A stretch of 7,309 nt of DNA from Streptosporangiaceae bacterium (GTDB lineage Bacteria > Actinomycetota > Actinomycetes > Streptosporangiales > Streptosporangiaceae), in the NCBI GenBank assembly GCA_030040475.1, contig JASHTQ010000509.1:1-7309 (forward strand), read 5' to 3'. Shown piece by piece: positions 5,535 through 7,309 of this stretch. Under the pieces are notes generated by a model that saw nothing but the letters and a program-made list of their open reading frames with translations, did no database searches and was not told where the DNA came from. Positions within the stretch are counted from its first letter, which is position 1; every line of letters begins with the position of its first letter. The translations under genes were made by a program, and so were the position numbers.

Positions 5535-7309
5535 CTAATGCCGCCTGCTGCGCTGCCGCCCGATCCGGCCGCCGAACTTTGCGGTAACCGTCCTGAGCAA
5601 GAAGCCGAACTCGGCGATCCGCAGCCCCCTGGCGCACAGCGCGTACAGCGCGACCGCGCCGCCGCCGCCGATCACGGTGACCGCGAAGCCGTAATCGCGG
5701 CTCGGGTCGTGCAGCACGTGCCCCACGCCGATCATGACCACCGCCGCGAAGATCAGCCCGGGCACGGTGGCCAGGTGCATCCGGGTAAGGCTGCGCGCGA
5801 CCGCCCAGCCGTCCAGGCTGCCCACCCGGCGCAGCAGCAGCGCCCAGCCGACCGCCGCGCCGACCAGGTTGGCCACGCCGTACGCGACCGCGAGCCCGGC
5901 GACCACGTCCCCGGCCGGAAGGGTCTTGAGCGCGACCACGTCCCCGACGATGCCGACGCCCATGGTGAGCAGGCCGACCAGGGCGGCGGTCCGGCTGTCG
6001 TGGAAGGAGTAGAAGACGCGCAGCTGCAGCTGGGTGATCATGTAGGGCACCAGGCCGAGGGAGAACAGGCCGAAGACAACGCCGATGTCGCGCCCGCCGG
6101 AGATGCCGCTGCTTCCGTAGGAGAACACGAACTCGCCGATGGGCGCGCCGAGCACGGCCAGGAAGATCGCGGCCGGCACGACGACCGCCGCCGACAGCCG
6201 GATGCCGGTGGAGAAGTCGTCCCGCACCAGGGAGTACCGCCGGATCGTCGCGTGCTCGCTCATCCTGGGCAGCAGCGCGGTGATCACCGAGATGCCGATG
6301 ATCGCGTACGGTAGCTGGAACAGCTGCCAGGCGTAGGTGTACACCGAGTAGCCGACCGCGCTGCGGTTGGACGCGGCGTTCGCGACGTTCTGCGCGACCA
6401 GGTTAGCGGCCCACTGGGTGACCACGTAGCCGGACATCCACCCGGTCATCCGGCCCATCTCGCCAAGCTCGCCGGGCCGGAAACCGAGCACGGGCCGCCA
6501 CCGGAACCCGGCCCGCCGCAGCGAGGGGAACAGCGCGACGGTCTGCGCGACCACCCCGAGCGTGGTGCCGATGCCGAGCAACTGCACCGCGGACGAGGGG
6601 ATCGTGGCCGGCGTCTTGTGCAGGCCCACCATGGCCACGTAGAGCCCGCCGATCACGATCACGATCACGTTGTTGATGACCGGCGTCCACATCGGCGCCG
6701 CGAACCGGCCGCGGGTGTTCAGGATCGCCCCGATGAGCGAGCTCATCCCGTAGAAGAAGATCTGCGGGATGAAGAAGTACGCCCAGATCACCATCAGGTT
6801 GTGCTCTTTGCCCTTGATGGCCGCGGCGTACAGGTCGACCAGCGGAGCGGACGCCGCCGTCGCCACCACGGTGACCGTGAACAGGGCGATCACGCCCAGC
6901 GTGAAGACCCGCTGCGCGTAGGCCTCGCCGTGGTCGGGATCCTGCCTGGCCGCCTTGACGAGCAGCGGCACCACCACGCTGGTGAAGATGCCGCCGAGCA
7001 TCAGGTAGTACACCGTGTTCGGCAGCGTGTTGGAGTTGTTGTAGGCGTTGGCCAGCGGCGTGGTGCTGCCGAGCGCGGCCACGAAGACGAAGGTGCGCAG
7101 GAAACCCGTAACCCGGGAGGCCAGCGTGTCGACCGCCATGCCCGCGCCGGACCTGATCAGGTTGGACCGGCCCCTGGCGGGCGCCCCGCCCGGCGCCGGC
7201 GCGGCTGGTCCCCCCGGCGGGCCTGGCGTTCTGGCGTCCTGGCGCGGCCCGCGCGGGGCGAGCGGCCCTGGTGACCTGGGAGGCGATCCGGCCTTCCCCG
7301 GCGGTGCGG
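5535..7309 (-). CDS. murJ: lipid II flippase MurJ (MviN), 5' end outside window
   Basis: An integral membrane protein of the MOP superfamily that flips lipid II across the cytoplasmic membrane for peptidoglycan synthesis. At least 590 residues are present and about 14 hydrophobic segments can be counted. The first conserved element reads NLIRSGAGMAVDTLASRV and continues as TGFLRT; it aligns with the E. coli MurJ N-terminus (NLLKSLAAV..., SRVLGFARD). An ATG exists at 7139, but conserved residues begin about 9 codons upstream of it. The frame stays open to the window edge with no ATG, GTG or TTG, so the true start must lie beyond 7309. The upstream 45 or so codons encode a Pro/Gly/Ala/Arg-rich, probably disordered cytoplasmic tail, as seen in other actinobacterial MurJ proteins. 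The C-terminus is short and basic (GRIGRQRSRRH). The pseudokinase follows after 15 bp. Confidence 0.95.
   Translation of the reverse strand, partial: APPGKAGSPPRSPGPLAPRGPRQDARTPGPPGGPAAPAPGGAPARGRSNLIRSGAGMAVDTLASRVTGFLRTFVFVAALGSTTPLANAYNNSNTLPNTVYYLMLGGIFTSVVVPLLVKAARQDPDHGEAYAQRVFTLGVIALFTVTVVATAASAPLVDLYAAAIKGKEHNLMVIWAYFFIPQIFFYGMSSLIGAILNTRGRFAAPMWTPVINNVIVIVIGGLYVAMVGLHKTPATIPSSAVQLLGIGTTLGVVAQTVALFPSLRRAGFRWRPVLGFRPGELGEMGRMTGWMSGYVVTQWAANLVAQNVANAASNRSAVGYSVYTYAWQLFQLPYAIIGISVITALLPRMSEHATIRRYSLVRDDFSTGIRLSAAVVVPAAIFLAVLGAPIGEFVFSYGSSGISGGRDIGVVFGLFSLGLVPYMITQLQLRVFYSFHDSRTAALVGLLTMGVGIVGDVVALKTLPAGDVVAGLAVAYGVANLVGAAVGWALLLRRVGSLDGWAVARSLTRMHLATVPGLIFAAVVMIGVGHVLHDPSRDYGFAVTVIGGGGAVALYALCARGLRIAEFGFLLRTVTAKFGGRIGRQRSRRH

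Overview
The window is high-G+C actinobacterial chromosome and holds eight genes, two of them cut by the window edges. The gene order murJ - pseudokinase - sigM - rsmA - trxB - trxA, followed on the other side by a convergent GNAT gene and a PLP aminotransferase, matches the conserved block that lies close to parAB and the replication origin in Streptomyces and related actinomycetes. Start codons are mixed (ATG and GTG) and most genes have GGAGG-like ribosome binding sites. I place the organism in Actinomycetes and cannot name a genus.

Layout, left to right. Positions 1-283 (minus) hold the N-terminal part of a fold-type-I aminotransferase. It is divergent from a GNAT-family acetyltransferase-like gene (405-1031, plus), with a 121-bp gap that must carry both promoters. 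The GNAT gene converges on trxA (1073-1396, minus). Everything from 7309 down to 1073 is on the minus strand: murJ (open at the right edge), a pseudokinase with one membrane helix and an exported discoidin-like domain, the ECF sigma factor sigM, its zinc-finger-like anti-sigma factor rsmA, then trxB and trxA. Gaps are very small from murJ to rsmA (15 bp, 6 bp and a 4-bp ATGA overlap), so those four genes look like one operon. trxB and trxA form a second unit.

How they work together. MurJ flips lipid II, the peptidoglycan precursor. The pseudokinase corresponds to the extra domains fused to MurJ in Mycobacterium tuberculosis (Rv3910), but here it is a separate protein. SigM and RsmA are a stress-responsive sigma/anti-sigma pair. 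TrxB and TrxA are the NADPH-dependent thioredoxin system. Upstream of trxB lies a perfect match to the Streptomyces sigma-R consensus (GGAAT-N18-GTT), so thiol-oxidative stress control of trxBA can be read from the sequence. A second motif of the ECF class (GGAAC-N17-CGTC) lies in the 3' end of sigM just before rsmA and may give the anti-sigma gene its own promoter.

The region is mostly core genome; I saw no mobile element, CRISPR array, RNA gene or clearly new system. The points most worth a second look are the two promoter motifs, the MurJ N-terminal extension and divergent charged positions, the catalytically dead kinase with its exported domain, and the uncharacterised CxxC-containing GNAT protein.
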